From Tissierella sp. MB52-C2 (GTDB lineage Bacteria; Bacillota; Clostridia; Tissierellales; Tissierellaceae), in NCBI RefSeq assembly GCF_030931715.1, contig NZ_CP133261.1, positions 3,264,643 through 3,328,642 of the forward strand: 64,000 nt of DNA. Direction: 5' to 3'. Positions within the stretch are counted from its first letter, which is position 1. Every line of letters starts with the position of its first letter. The notes beneath the pieces were generated by a model. The model did not search any database. It was not told where the DNA came from and saw nothing but the letters and a program-made list of their open reading frames with translations. The position numbers and the translations under genes were made by a program. This document shows positions 17,807 through 26,740 of the stretch, in pieces.

Positions 17807-18718
17807 CTAACTATTGTATATTATTGTTCCACTTTCTCCAACCAATGCTTCCTTTGCTTTTTCTAATGAAGCTATTATTGCTTGTCTTCCTTTTCTTGAT
17901 TTAGCAAAATTTACTGCAGCTATTACCTTTGGAAGCATACTTCCCGGTGCAAATTGTCCTTCTTCTATATATCTATAAGCCTCTTCTATAGACATCTTAT
18001 CTAGATTAATTTGATCTTCCTTTCCAAAGTTGATGGCTATTCTATCTACGGCTGTTAGGACGAATAAGTAATCTGCATCAATTAATTCTGCAATTTTGCC
18101 ACTAGCAAAATCTTTATCTATTACACCATTAACTCCTTCATATCCAAAGTCTTTTCTAACTACTGGAATCCCGCCACCACCAACTGTTATTACTATATGC
18201 CCATCCTTAACTAGGGTTTTTATGCATTCTTTTTCAACAATATCTGTAGGTTTTGGTGAAGCCACTACTCTTCTATATCCTCTTCCAGAATCCTCTATCA
18301 TTTTATATCCTTTTGCTACTACTAATTCTTCTGCTTCCTCTTTAGAATAAAATCTTCCTATAGGTTTTGTAGGATTCTGTAAAGCTTCATCATTTTCATC
18401 TACCACAACTTGAGTTACTATAGTTACCACATTTTTATTTATATTTCTTCTATTTAACTCTTCATATATTCTATTTTGGAGATGGTATCCAATATATCCC
18501 TGACTCATTGCAATACATTCTGGAAAAGGCATAGATATTTCTTCCATAGCTAGGTTAATCATACCTACTTGCGGTCCATTTCCATGAGCAATTATTACTT
18601 CGTGCCCTTTCTCTATAAGGTCTACTATTGGTCTCGCTGTTTCCTTTACTAGTTCAAATTGTTCCTTTGGAGTATCTCCTAAAGCATTTCCTCCTAAAGC
18701 AATTAATATTCTGCTCAT
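17807..18718 (-). CDS. carbamate kinase (catabolic)
   Basis: 303 aa, the full length for ArcC-type carbamate kinases. Key motifs: LIALGGNALG at the N-terminus, IIAHGNGPQVG, GRGYRRVVASPKP, and VGGGGIPVV for ATP/carbamoyl phosphate binding. It converts carbamoyl phosphate and ADP to ATP, CO2 and NH3 in the cytoplasm. It starts nine bases after the AllG gene with AGGAGG. Its place in this operon matches the E. coli allantoin-fermentation kinase (YbcF/AllK) rather than the arginine deiminase pathway; no arcA or arcB is nearby. This step is the ATP-yielding end of the pathway. Confidence 0.93.
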   Translation of the reverse strand: MSRILIALGGNALGDTPKEQFELVKETARPIVDLIEKGHEVIIAHGNGPQVGMINLAMEEISMPFPECIAMSQGYIGYHLQNRIYEELNRRNINKNVVTIVTQVVVDENDEALQNPTKPIGRFYSKEEAEELVVAKGYKMIEDSGRGYRRVVASPKPTDIVEKECIKTLVKDGHIVITVGGGGIPVVRKDFGYEGVNGVIDKDFASGKIAELIDADYLFVLTAVDRIAINFGKEDQINLDKMSIEEAYRYIEEGQFAPGSMLPKVIAAVNFAKSRKGRQAIIASLEKAKEALVGESGTIIYNS

Positions 18719-18727
18719 ATTTACCTC

Positions 18728-20143
18728 CTAGTTATCTTTATTAAACTCAAGAATTGCTTTCTTAAAGCATTCCATTGGCGGACTTACTAAACCTGCACCA
18801 ACTTGTCCTATTCCAGCAACCTTATGTGCCATTCCAGTATTGATTATAGGTAGAATACCTTTTTCAATTACTTTAACAATATCTATTCCTATGGCAGAAC
18901 CACGGAAATCTAAAGTTGGAATAGAATAATTGGTATTTTCACCTACAGTTATTTCATACATTTTTTCACTATATCCTATGGCATCTTCTACAGTTCCTCC
19001 TACGAATTGAACTATAGCAGGAGAACCTCCCATGGCAAATCCACCTATTCCCATTGTTTCTGTAATTGCACTGTCTCCTATATCCGGACTAGCATCATCT
19101 TCTTTAAAACCTGGGAACATTAATCCTTTTATCATATTTGCTGGAGCAGTAAACCATTGATTTTTTCCAAGACCACTTATTCTTATTCCAAAGTCAACAC
19201 CATTTCTAGCCATTGTAGTTACTATTGTGGAATTTTCTATTCCATGTGCTGCATCTGTTGCAACTTTACAAGCTGGCATAGAAAGGTTTAAGAAATAGTG
19301 TTCATTTGTCTTTATAAAGTTTAATACTCTTTTTATTATAGCTGAATCTACGTCTGTATCTATTATATAGGAAACTATTTCCCTAAAGAATAAACTAGTA
19401 GCAGCTTTATTTCTATTATGACATTCATCTCCCATATGAACTGCTTGAGAAATTATAGATTTTATATCTATTCCGCCATCAATACTCTTTAAAGCCTTTT
19501 TCATAGTAGGAGCAAACTCTTCTTCTATCCATTTAAGTCTTTCAATAACTTCTTCATTAAATGCACCATATCTTAGAACTTTTCCTAATCCCTCATTAAT
19601 TGTACAATAACCATAATTTTCATAGGTTTTATTATAAATAACATGTACTGGCATAGATGGAGATACTATACCTGCCATAGGTCCAACAGTACCGTGTTCA
19701 TTACAAGGTGAAAACTCAATTTCTCCTGAGGCTGCTATTTTTTTTGCCTCTTCTTCATTCTTAGCTTTTCCTTCATAAATTAAAGCTCCTATTATAGCAC
19801 CCTGCATTGGACCAGCCATTCTTTCCCACTCTATAGGTGGACCTGAATGAAGTATCATATTTTCTTTCATTCCCGGAATTACATTTATTGCCTTATCTAT
19901 GTCTACAAGGATTGGATGAGAATTTATCATTCTCCCAACTGCTTCTTTATTTGCTTCTTTTATTTCTTCTCTAGAAGATAATTTATCTATTATATTTAGT
20001 AACTCTATATCTCCACCAGCAGCAGGAGCCCAATCTAATTGCAGCACACTTTGACCTTGAAGTTCTAAATCATCTTTAAATTTACTTGTTCCTATATTTA
20101 ATATCTTTAGTTCTTGTGAAAACAATTTATTAATATTACTCAT
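18728..20143 (-). CDS. allG: DUF1116 protein, oxamate carbamoyltransferase subunit AllG (YlbE)
   Basis: 471 aa, full length for DUF1116. Conserved blocks: HSGPPIEWERMAGPMQGA, SPCNEHGTVGPMAGI, MGDECHNRNKAATSLF and FGIRISGLG. In E. coli the homologue YlbE (AllG) works with FdrA (AllF) and YlbF (AllH) as oxamate (oxalurate) carbamoyltransferase: oxalurate + Pi gives oxamate + carbamoyl phosphate. That assignment is from published E. coli genetics and biochemistry as I recall it. Here all three genes are adjacent, in the order H-F-G, followed by carbamate kinase. The gene starts 14 bp after FdrA. Confidence 0.88.
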   Translation of the reverse strand: MSNINKLFSQELKILNIGTSKFKDDLELQGQSVLQLDWAPAAGGDIELLNIIDKLSSREEIKEANKEAVGRMINSHPILVDIDKAINVIPGMKENMILHSGPPIEWERMAGPMQGAIIGALIYEGKAKNEEEAKKIAASGEIEFSPCNEHGTVGPMAGIVSPSMPVHVIYNKTYENYGYCTINEGLGKVLRYGAFNEEVIERLKWIEEEFAPTMKKALKSIDGGIDIKSIISQAVHMGDECHNRNKAATSLFFREIVSYIIDTDVDSAIIKRVLNFIKTNEHYFLNLSMPACKVATDAAHGIENSTIVTTMARNGVDFGIRISGLGKNQWFTAPANMIKGLMFPGFKEDDASPDIGDSAITETMGIGGFAMGGSPAIVQFVGGTVEDAIGYSEKMYEITVGENTNYSIPTLDFRGSAIGIDIVKVIEKGILPIINTGMAHKVAGIGQVGAGLVSPPMECFKKAILEFNKDN

Positions 20144-20157
20144 CTCAAATCCTCCTA

Positions 20158-21699
20158 TTATGATAATATTTCTATTACTATATTGGCCGCTTCAGAATTG
20201 CTCTCTGCAATTATTACTCCTTCTTGTTCTAAAAGACTTCTTTCCTTTGCATAGTTTTGTTTATCTATATCTGTTCCGCAAATATATGCTACAAATATTA
20301 TATTTTTTCCATTATCACTAGCAACTTTCTTTGCTTCTTTAATAGCTTTTATAGTAACTCCTACTGGCTCATCATGGGAACCATATCCTAATTCAAAATC
20401 TAGTAGAATAACTCCCACTTCTGCATCCTTGGCTTCCTTTACAATCTTATCTAATCTTAAAGTAGGTTCTATCATAGGATGTGGTTTACCTACTGTAAAT
20501 TGGTCTTCCCCTAAATCTAACAATACATTTCCAGAATAAATTTTTATATCTTCAAGTTTTTCATTTTGATTTTTTGCTACATTACTTTTTATAGAATCAA
20601 AATTTCCTCTTAATATAGATAAAGCTTCTGCACAGAGAGTTCCTCCACAGAATAATCCTCTAAAATACTTTTGTTCTGGCTTTAAAGTCTTCTTTAATTC
20701 TTTTGCTCTTGTTAAAAGTTCACTATGGATTTTATCTTTTTCATTGTTCATACCTGCTAATTCTACTGCCTTTCTGGCTGCTTCATAAAGATCATAAACA
20801 AAGGATGTATTATTTAAATCTTTTTCTTCTTCCTTATTTCCATCTATAAAGCAAATAACTACTGATTTTTCTATGTTTTTTACTTCTTCTAGTATTTTCT
20901 TTTCAACAGATTTTGCTGGTGGTTTAGAAACTAGAACTATTATTTCTGTATCTTTATCTCTGCTTAAAGCTTTTAGACCTTCTAACATCATTATTCCGCC
21001 AATTTCTTCTTTAAGATCCCTACCTCCAGTTCCTATTGCTTGAGATATACCTCCACCTAGTCTGTGAATTTGAACCATTACTTCTTGCAGTCCTGTACCA
21101 GAAGCACCTACTATTCCTATATTTCCTTTTCTTACTTCATTAGCAAAACATAATCCTATATTGTTTATGCTAGCAGTTCCACAATCAGGTCCCATTACTA
21201 AAAGTCCTTTTTCTCTACCTAATTCCTTTAATTCCTTTTCTTGTTCTAAAGTTACATTATCACTAAAGAGCATTACATGAAGACCTTTTTCTAAAGCCTT
21301 TCTTGCTTCTCTAGCTGCATGTTGTCCTGGTACTGATATTACTGCAAAGTTAGCATCTTCCATTTGCTCTAGTGCAGCATCTATAGTTTTAGGACTTGGT
21401 ACTTCACCTTTTTTCTTCTTAGTATTTCTAGATGTTAAAAGCTCTTGTACAAACTCAAATGCTTTGTTATAAACTTCATCTGCTGTTGCTTTTATAGCTA
21501 TTAAAAGGTCATTGTCTCCAGCTTTTTCAACTTCATCTGTTGACATACCTATATTAGCCAATAGTTCCTTATTCATTTTTGTTGCCATAGAAACTACTGT
21601 TTCTTCTACTCCTTCTATTTCTAAAACCTTACTTGATAAGGACATAAGTGTAACTGAATCATAATATTCATTTTTTCTTACTATAACTTTTGATATCAT
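20158..21699 (-). CDS. fdrA: FdrA family protein, oxamate carbamoyltransferase subunit AllF
   Basis: 513 aa, with succinyl-CoA-synthetase-like organisation: an N-terminal region (TLMSLSSKVLEIEGVEE), a CoA-binding-like Rossmann part (VMGPDCGTASINNIGL, GIVGASGTGLQEVM, IGTGGRDLKEEIGG) and a C-terminal ligase-like domain (VILLDFELGYGSHDEP). The gene was long called FdrA or an acyl-CoA synthetase. In E. coli it is now tied to oxalurate phosphorolysis. It begins immediately after the stop of the DUF2877 gene (zero gap) with GGAGG. No CoA-ligase histidine could be assigned with certainty. Confidence 0.9.
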   Translation of the reverse strand: MISKVIVRKNEYYDSVTLMSLSSKVLEIEGVEETVVSMATKMNKELLANIGMSTDEVEKAGDNDLLIAIKATADEVYNKAFEFVQELLTSRNTKKKKGEVPSPKTIDAALEQMEDANFAVISVPGQHAAREARKALEKGLHVMLFSDNVTLEQEKELKELGREKGLLVMGPDCGTASINNIGLCFANEVRKGNIGIVGASGTGLQEVMVQIHRLGGGISQAIGTGGRDLKEEIGGIMMLEGLKALSRDKDTEIIVLVSKPPAKSVEKKILEEVKNIEKSVVICFIDGNKEEEKDLNNTSFVYDLYEAARKAVELAGMNNEKDKIHSELLTRAKELKKTLKPEQKYFRGLFCGGTLCAEALSILRGNFDSIKSNVAKNQNEKLEDIKIYSGNVLLDLGEDQFTVGKPHPMIEPTLRLDKIVKEAKDAEVGVILLDFELGYGSHDEPVGVTIKAIKEAKKVASDNGKNIIFVAYICGTDIDKQNYAKERSLLEQEGVIIAESNSEAANIVIEILS

Positions 21700-22650
21700 C
21701 TATATACCTCCATTTTCTAAAATGTCCAAACTATACATTAAACCTATAATAACTCCTACAGATAAATCTACTCCTGAAGATGAACCTATTGAAAATACAT
21801 TATTTATACTATCTAATAATCCTTCTTTATCTTCACTAAATAGTTTTCTAATAAAGTCCGTTAAATGCTCTCTCTTATTTCCTTCAATACATGAGTTTAT
21901 CATGCTTATACTAATATCAGTTGTAGGTAGTTTGTTTTGTCTTAAAATATATTTTATTTTTCTAAAAAGCGCTTGTGTTTTTTCTATTTCTACTACATTT
22001 AAAGCTGTCATAAAACCAACTAAAAAGTCATCTCCTGATGGTGTAAGTCCATTGCCAAGTCCAATGATTGAAAATATACTTTCCTTAAAATTTAGATACT
22101 CACTATCTATACTTGTTATAAAATTGGAAACTCTCTTATAAAGCTCTCTCTCTATAAGAGTTGGTTTATAACTTACAGGGGATTCCATATATGTTTTTAT
22201 ATAGCAATGCTTGACTCCACCATAATTTCCCTGATGAAATAAATAATGATTATATACTTCTATATTTCTTTTAAACAGTTCTAAATTGCTTTTATCTATA
22301 TCAATCTTTAATTTCATTGGAGACCATAGTTGAACATTATCAAAATTTATTGATAATTTGTTTTCTATTCTTAGAACTTTATTTTCAAGAAAAACTAAAT
22401 CATTTATATCTATTTGTAAACTGAAAAAATCATCTATATTTTCATTATCTATTCTTACAGCGTATGGTCCGTTGTCAAAACTACTTTGTAATATACTGTA
22501 TATTTGATTGTCATCATCTACAAAGTTAATGACTTTTTTAAATATGCTATGAACTTTTCCTACTACATGATTACAATTCTTATTTTTTGTATCTATGAAG
22601 GTTTTTAGCCCTTTATCATAAGAGAGGGCATAAAATGATTTATCTCTCAC
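21700..22650 (-). CDS. allH: DUF2877 protein, oxamate carbamoyltransferase subunit AllH (YlbF)
   Basis: 316 aa. The DUF2877 signature GLGNGLTPSGDDFLVGFM is near residue 195-215. The remainder is less conserved, and the protein is somewhat longer than the E. coli YlbF. It is the third subunit gene of the transcarbamylase set and directly precedes fdrA without a gap. The start codon is GTG with GGGAGGGATAGG upstream. Its individual role in the complex is not known to me; E. coli genetics shows that it is required for the activity. Confidence 0.85.
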   Translation of the reverse strand: MRDKSFYALSYDKGLKTFIDTKNKNCNHVVGKVHSIFKKVINFVDDDNQIYSILQSSFDNGPYAVRIDNENIDDFFSLQIDINDLVFLENKVLRIENKLSINFDNVQLWSPMKLKIDIDKSNLELFKRNIEVYNHYLFHQGNYGGVKHCYIKTYMESPVSYKPTLIERELYKRVSNFITSIDSEYLNFKESIFSIIGLGNGLTPSGDDFLVGFMTALNVVEIEKTQALFRKIKYILRQNKLPTTDISISMINSCIEGNKREHLTDFIRKLFSEDKEGLLDSINNVFSIGSSSGVDLSVGVIIGLMYSLDILENGGI

Positions 22651-22679
22651 CCTATCCCTCCCACTTTTAATTAATAGTA

Positions 22680-24224
22680 TTAATTTTCAACACTTATATT
22701 CTCTTCTTTTTTATAATATTCCATAACTAAAAATACAACTGTCATCGCTACATATCCTAAAGAAATATATCCTCCAGTACCAAGACCAAGTTCTGAAGCA
22801 TGAATTATACCGAAAAATGCTAATGCTGCTGTTATCAAACTATACACTGCTGATAATTTAAACTTCTTATCTATTGCAAAGATTACTATTGTTGCAATCA
22901 TCATACTACTTAAGATATCTCCTGCACCTAATATTTTCCATCCTATATATGGAATACCAGCATTTACTAAAGTCTCTGCTCCTACATCCGCTATACTTGT
23001 ACCTGCTGCTCCAAGGGCATTATTTATTTGAGTTACTATATAACTAGCTATAAATGGCATAAATGCTATTATTAATGCTGGTATATGTTTCTTTTCTGTT
23101 GAACCAAAGGCTTGTGCTCCTATAACCATGGAAATATAAACTAAAATTGGTAATAATGCTACTAATGGTATTATAGTTAATGCTAATGGTAATAGTCCCA
23201 GGAATGATACTACAATGATTACTAATCCAGTTAACAATCCATAACCTACTCTAGCTCCTGTTGCTTTCCAACCTGGATGGCCAATATATATTATTGTTGG
23301 ATATGGACTTCCTAATGCAGCCCCTAAAAGAGTAAGCAATCCTGGTATTAATAGAGCCTTTGTAGTATTGTAATGATCCCCTGCTACTTCTGCACTTTCA
23401 ACATTATCTAAACTTTCTAAAAAGTCATATATTGCAAGTGGAATTGCTGCTGCTAAAAAAGGTGAAAGGTATGCAAATCCTTGCGCTAAGTCTCCAATGG
23501 CTAATTTTGGAAATGCTATTGCAAACCCACTAGCAGCTTCTTTTACTGCATCAATATCCATATAACCTGTTGACCATGCTAATACTGAACCAGCTATAAT
23601 AGCCACTAATCCAGCTGGTATATTTCCAGGCATTTTCTTATTTGCAAGCCATCCTACAACTACTATTGCTAATGTTGTAAGTCCAATGTATGGAGTACTA
23701 AATATTTCTCCCATAGGATTCATTGCTATATATGTTACCGCTAGTCCTGCTAAAGAACCAAGCATAGCTGACCTAGGTATATATTTTCTAATGTATGGGC
23801 CTACAAATGCCCCTATAGTCATAATAACTCCCTGTACAACATTCCATGCTAATGCAACTGACCATGCAAGATGCCAATCCTTCGTTTGAAGATATACTGG
23901 AAGAATTACTGCAAAGGCTACCACAAAATAATGGGGAACACTAAGTCCATAAGGCATAGCTGTTACATCGCCTTTTTGCTCTTTTAACGAAAGCTTTCTT
24001 GCTTGATATGCTAGCCATATATTACCTATACCTATACTTATTGCTGCAGCAGGTACAATCCTACCATAAACGATTTCTTTTGGCATATTTATAGCAAATA
24101 CCAATAGACCTATTGCTGCTAAAAAGTTAGTTAATGAGTTAGTAAACAAACCGAAAAATCCATTTAAGTCTCCCTTTACCCACCACGGAGTCCCTTGTGT
24201 TGCAATTGTTTTTTTATTCGTCAT
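22680..24224 (-). CDS. NCS2-like permease, second copy
   Basis: 514 aa with about twelve membrane segments. It begins with a conserved WVKGDLNGFFGLFTNSLTN block and has the NCS2-like repeat motif LIPGLLTLLGAALGSPYPT and a C-terminal IVIFAIDKKFK. NCS2 proteins take up purines, pyrimidines or related ureides with H+ or Na+. The substrate here is not known. A second, clearly paralogous permease is 0.7 kb upstream (24952), sharing the DRGDINGFFGLF start. The operon context points to a ureide or its breakdown product. Confidence 0.85.
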   Translation of the reverse strand: MTNKKTIATQGTPWWVKGDLNGFFGLFTNSLTNFLAAIGLLVFAINMPKEIVYGRIVPAAAISIGIGNIWLAYQARKLSLKEQKGDVTAMPYGLSVPHYFVVAFAVILPVYLQTKDWHLAWSVALAWNVVQGVIMTIGAFVGPYIRKYIPRSAMLGSLAGLAVTYIAMNPMGEIFSTPYIGLTTLAIVVVGWLANKKMPGNIPAGLVAIIAGSVLAWSTGYMDIDAVKEAASGFAIAFPKLAIGDLAQGFAYLSPFLAAAIPLAIYDFLESLDNVESAEVAGDHYNTTKALLIPGLLTLLGAALGSPYPTIIYIGHPGWKATGARVGYGLLTGLVIIVVSFLGLLPLALTIIPLVALLPILVYISMVIGAQAFGSTEKKHIPALIIAFMPFIASYIVTQINNALGAAGTSIADVGAETLVNAGIPYIGWKILGAGDILSSMMIATIVIFAIDKKFKLSAVYSLITAALAFFGIIHASELGLGTGGYISLGYVAMTVVFLVMEYYKKEENISVEN

Positions 24225-24257
24225 ATATAAGTCCTCCTTATAATTTCAACTTTAACT

Positions 24258-24932
24258 TTATTTATTTAATACTTCTAGTAAGTTTTTAGATTCTGTTGTC
24301 CATCCAAATATACCGCCTTGTTGATTTATCATTCTTATGGACGCTTCTTGGTCCCTAGGATCAAAAGCTGCAGTACAGTCTTCTAGCATCAAACACTCAA
24401 AGCCACGGTCATTAGCTTCTCTTATTGTCGTTTGAACACAAACATGCGTAGTAACTCCTGTAACTATTAAATGAGTAATTCCTCTAGTTTGTAGTATAAC
24501 CTCTAGGTCAGTTTGATAAAATGCACCTTTACCAGGTTTATCTATTATTGGTTCTCCTTCAATAGGCTTAAGTTCATCAACAATATCATGACCATATTCT
24601 CCTCTTACTAGAATTCTTCCCATAGGACCCATATCACCTATTCCAGCACCTTGTTTTTTTCCTCTTTTTAATTTGCTTGGTGGACAATCTGCTAAGTCTG
24701 GTCTATGCCCTTCTCTAGTATGAATCACAAACATACCTTTTTCTCTAGCTGCTTCTAATACTTTTTGTAATGGTTCAATAATACTCCTTGTAGGAGTTAT
24801 ATCATTTCCAAGTTTTTCTCCAAATCCACCTGGTGCACAAAAATCTCTTTGCATATCAATAATAACTAAGGCTGTTTTTTCTAAATCAAAATCATATTCA
24901 TAAGGTTTTGCATTAACTATATACTTTGTCAT
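24258..24932 (-). CDS. isochorismatase-fold cysteine amidohydrolase (biuret/ureidoacrylate-hydrolase-like)
   Basis: 224 aa. The catalytic triad of this fold is visible: Asp26 (LVIIDMQRDF), Lys132 (IIDKPGKGAF) and Cys165 (GVTTHVCVQTT), with the preceding cis-peptide VTGVTTH. The closest named relatives in general features are biuret hydrolase, N-carbamoylsarcosine amidase and RutB, all of which cut carbamoyl or amide bonds and release ammonia. The substrate could be a ureide such as carbamoyl-glycine-type compounds. It is cotranscribed between two NCS2 permeases and upstream of the transcarbamylase genes, which argues for a step that feeds that pathway. Length and catalytic residues are normal. 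Confidence 0.82.
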   Translation of the reverse strand: MTKYIVNAKPYEYDFDLEKTALVIIDMQRDFCAPGGFGEKLGNDITPTRSIIEPLQKVLEAAREKGMFVIHTREGHRPDLADCPPSKLKRGKKQGAGIGDMGPMGRILVRGEYGHDIVDELKPIEGEPIIDKPGKGAFYQTDLEVILQTRGITHLIVTGVTTHVCVQTTIREANDRGFECLMLEDCTAAFDPRDQEASIRMINQQGGIFGWTTESKNLLEVLNK

Positions 24933-24951
24933 TGTAAACTCCTCCTTGATT

Positions 24952-26484
24952 TTATAATTCTTTTTTCATCTTTCTATTACTTGAATTTTCAATCTTTTTT
25001 ACTATAAAAAATAATATAGCAATTATCAAATATCCTGCTAATACATCATTTGCTTTTCCTATTCCTACACTTGAAGTATGAATTATTCCTAAAAATGTCA
25101 ATCCTGCTGCTATTAAAGTTGTAATTAGTGCTTTGTTTAAATCTTTATCTATGATGTAAACACATAGGCTAGACCAAATCATACTTACTAATATTGCACC
25201 TGCTCCTAAAGTTACCATTCCGCCATACTCTAGTCCTGCTATAGCTAATGTATTAAATCCAATTTCTCCAGCAGTTTTTTCTGCAAGACCTAGTGCAGTA
25301 TCAATATTATTTTGTGCCCAATTCGCAATCCATGGAATAATACCAAGTAATACTGCGGGGGCATATTTACTTTCAACTGCTGTGAAAGCCTGAGAACCTA
25401 TTACAAGACCGATGTATAATAAAATTGGAACTATTGCAACTAAAGGTATTAACTTTGATAATAATGATATTACATTAAACCAGGTTATCAATAAAATTAC
25501 TATGCCTGTAAGCAGAGTATATCCTAATCTTGCACCTGTACTTTTCCATCCAGGATGTCCTACAAATACTGCAGTTGGGAAGGGACTTCCAAAGAGACTT
25601 GCTAGTATAGATGTAACTCCATCTGCTATAAGTGTTTCTCTAACACTATAGTCATCTCCAGCTATTGAAGCACTTTCTACATTATCCATGGTTTCAAAAA
25701 AATTATATACTCCTAAAGGTATTGCAGCTGTTAAATAAGGTATTGCATATTTAATTCCTTTAACTACATTCATTACTGAAAATCTTGCATAAGCAGGCTG
25801 AACATTTGTAAATGATGATACTAAAGCATCATAATCCATATATCCAGAACCCCATCCAATTGCAGTACCCAATATTATTGCAAATAATCCTACAGGTATA
25901 TTGAATGGCATCTTAATATTTCCAAACCATCCAAGGAGTATAATTGCTAGAGAAACAAAACCTATATATGGCATTCTAAAAGTCTGCATTGCTGGGTTCA
26001 TTGCAATAAATGTTATTGATACACCTGCTAAGGCACTTAACATAGCCGCTCTTGGTAGAGTATTTCTTACTTTAGGTCCTATTATAGATCCTGAAACCTC
26101 TATTATTCCTTCAATTAAACACCATGCTAAACCTGCATACCAAGCTAATTCTGGATCCCCTGTATCCCAATAAACAGGACCCATGATTAAAAATACTATA
26201 AGAAACATGTGGGGAACACTAGTTCCAGAAGGTAATGCAGTTATATCCTTTCTCTTTTCCTTTAAAGAGAGTTTATATCCCATCCAAGTGTAATACAATC
26301 CACTTAAGAATATAGAAAGTCCAACAGCTGGTAGTATTCTCTCATATACTATCCAATTAGGCATACCTATGGACACTGTTAATAAACTAGCCATAACCAA
26401 AATGTTACTGAGATTATTGGTAAATAATCCAAAGAAACCATTAATATCTCCCCTGTCCCATAACCTTACCTTGTATTTATCCAT
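24952..26484 (-). CDS. NCS2-like permease, first copy
   Basis: 510 aa, about twelve membrane helices, with LWDRGDINGFFGLFTNNLSN at the N-terminus and the same central GHPGWKSTGARLGY block as the second copy (GHPGWKATGARVGY). It is the first gene of the ureide operon. The ATG at 26484 has AAAGGAGG six bases upstream; a longer frame begins inside promoter sequence and was rejected. Having two diverged copies in one operon suggests that two substrates, or a substrate and a product, are moved. PucR, encoded upstream, is the obvious candidate regulator. Confidence 0.85.
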   Translation of the reverse strand: MDKYKVRLWDRGDINGFFGLFTNNLSNILVMASLLTVSIGMPNWIVYERILPAVGLSIFLSGLYYTWMGYKLSLKEKRKDITALPSGTSVPHMFLIVFLIMGPVYWDTGDPELAWYAGLAWCLIEGIIEVSGSIIGPKVRNTLPRAAMLSALAGVSITFIAMNPAMQTFRMPYIGFVSLAIILLGWFGNIKMPFNIPVGLFAIILGTAIGWGSGYMDYDALVSSFTNVQPAYARFSVMNVVKGIKYAIPYLTAAIPLGVYNFFETMDNVESASIAGDDYSVRETLIADGVTSILASLFGSPFPTAVFVGHPGWKSTGARLGYTLLTGIVILLITWFNVISLLSKLIPLVAIVPILLYIGLVIGSQAFTAVESKYAPAVLLGIIPWIANWAQNNIDTALGLAEKTAGEIGFNTLAIAGLEYGGMVTLGAGAILVSMIWSSLCVYIIDKDLNKALITTLIAAGLTFLGIIHTSSVGIGKANDVLAGYLIIAILFFIVKKIENSSNRKMKKEL

Positions 26485-26568
26485 ATATTGACCTCCTTTC
26501 GGAATATATTTTAATGATTGTCTACATATTATCATTCCTCTTTTTTAAAGTCATCATTATATATAGCC

Positions 26569-26610
26569 AAAAAAAAAGAGTACAATTATCAATTATTGAC
26601 AATTGTACTC
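26569..26610 (-). terminator. terminator after pucR
   Basis: On the minus strand GAGTACAATTGTC pairs with GATAATTGTACTC around a 7-base loop and is followed directly by nine T residues. It separates pucR from the downstream operon. The ureide operon must therefore have its own promoter between here and 26484, possibly under PucR control; I could not fix it. Confidence 0.85.
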
Positions 26611-26688
26611 AGTTTATTAACATTTTTATTATATTATTTATATAATAAAAATTTAAGTCCACATTTTAATAAATATATTTACTTTATT

Positions 26689-26720
26689 AAATTAATATGT
26701 CTTAACTGACATATTAATTT
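26689..26720. repeat. 13-bp perfect inverted repeat between pucR and its terminator
   Basis: AAATTAATATGTC and GACATATTAATTT flank TTAACT, 20 bp after the pucR stop. No T-run follows on the minus strand, so it is not a second simple terminator. It may be an mRNA-stabilising hairpin or a binding site. Confidence 0.55.
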
Positions 26721-26740
26721 AGACTCGTTTTATTATATAA

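Noticed and set aside
26485-26740. Purine riboswitch upstream of the NCS2 permease operon
   Set aside because: I looked for a three-way-junction purine aptamer before the first permease and found only a terminator of pucR and a separate inverted repeat.
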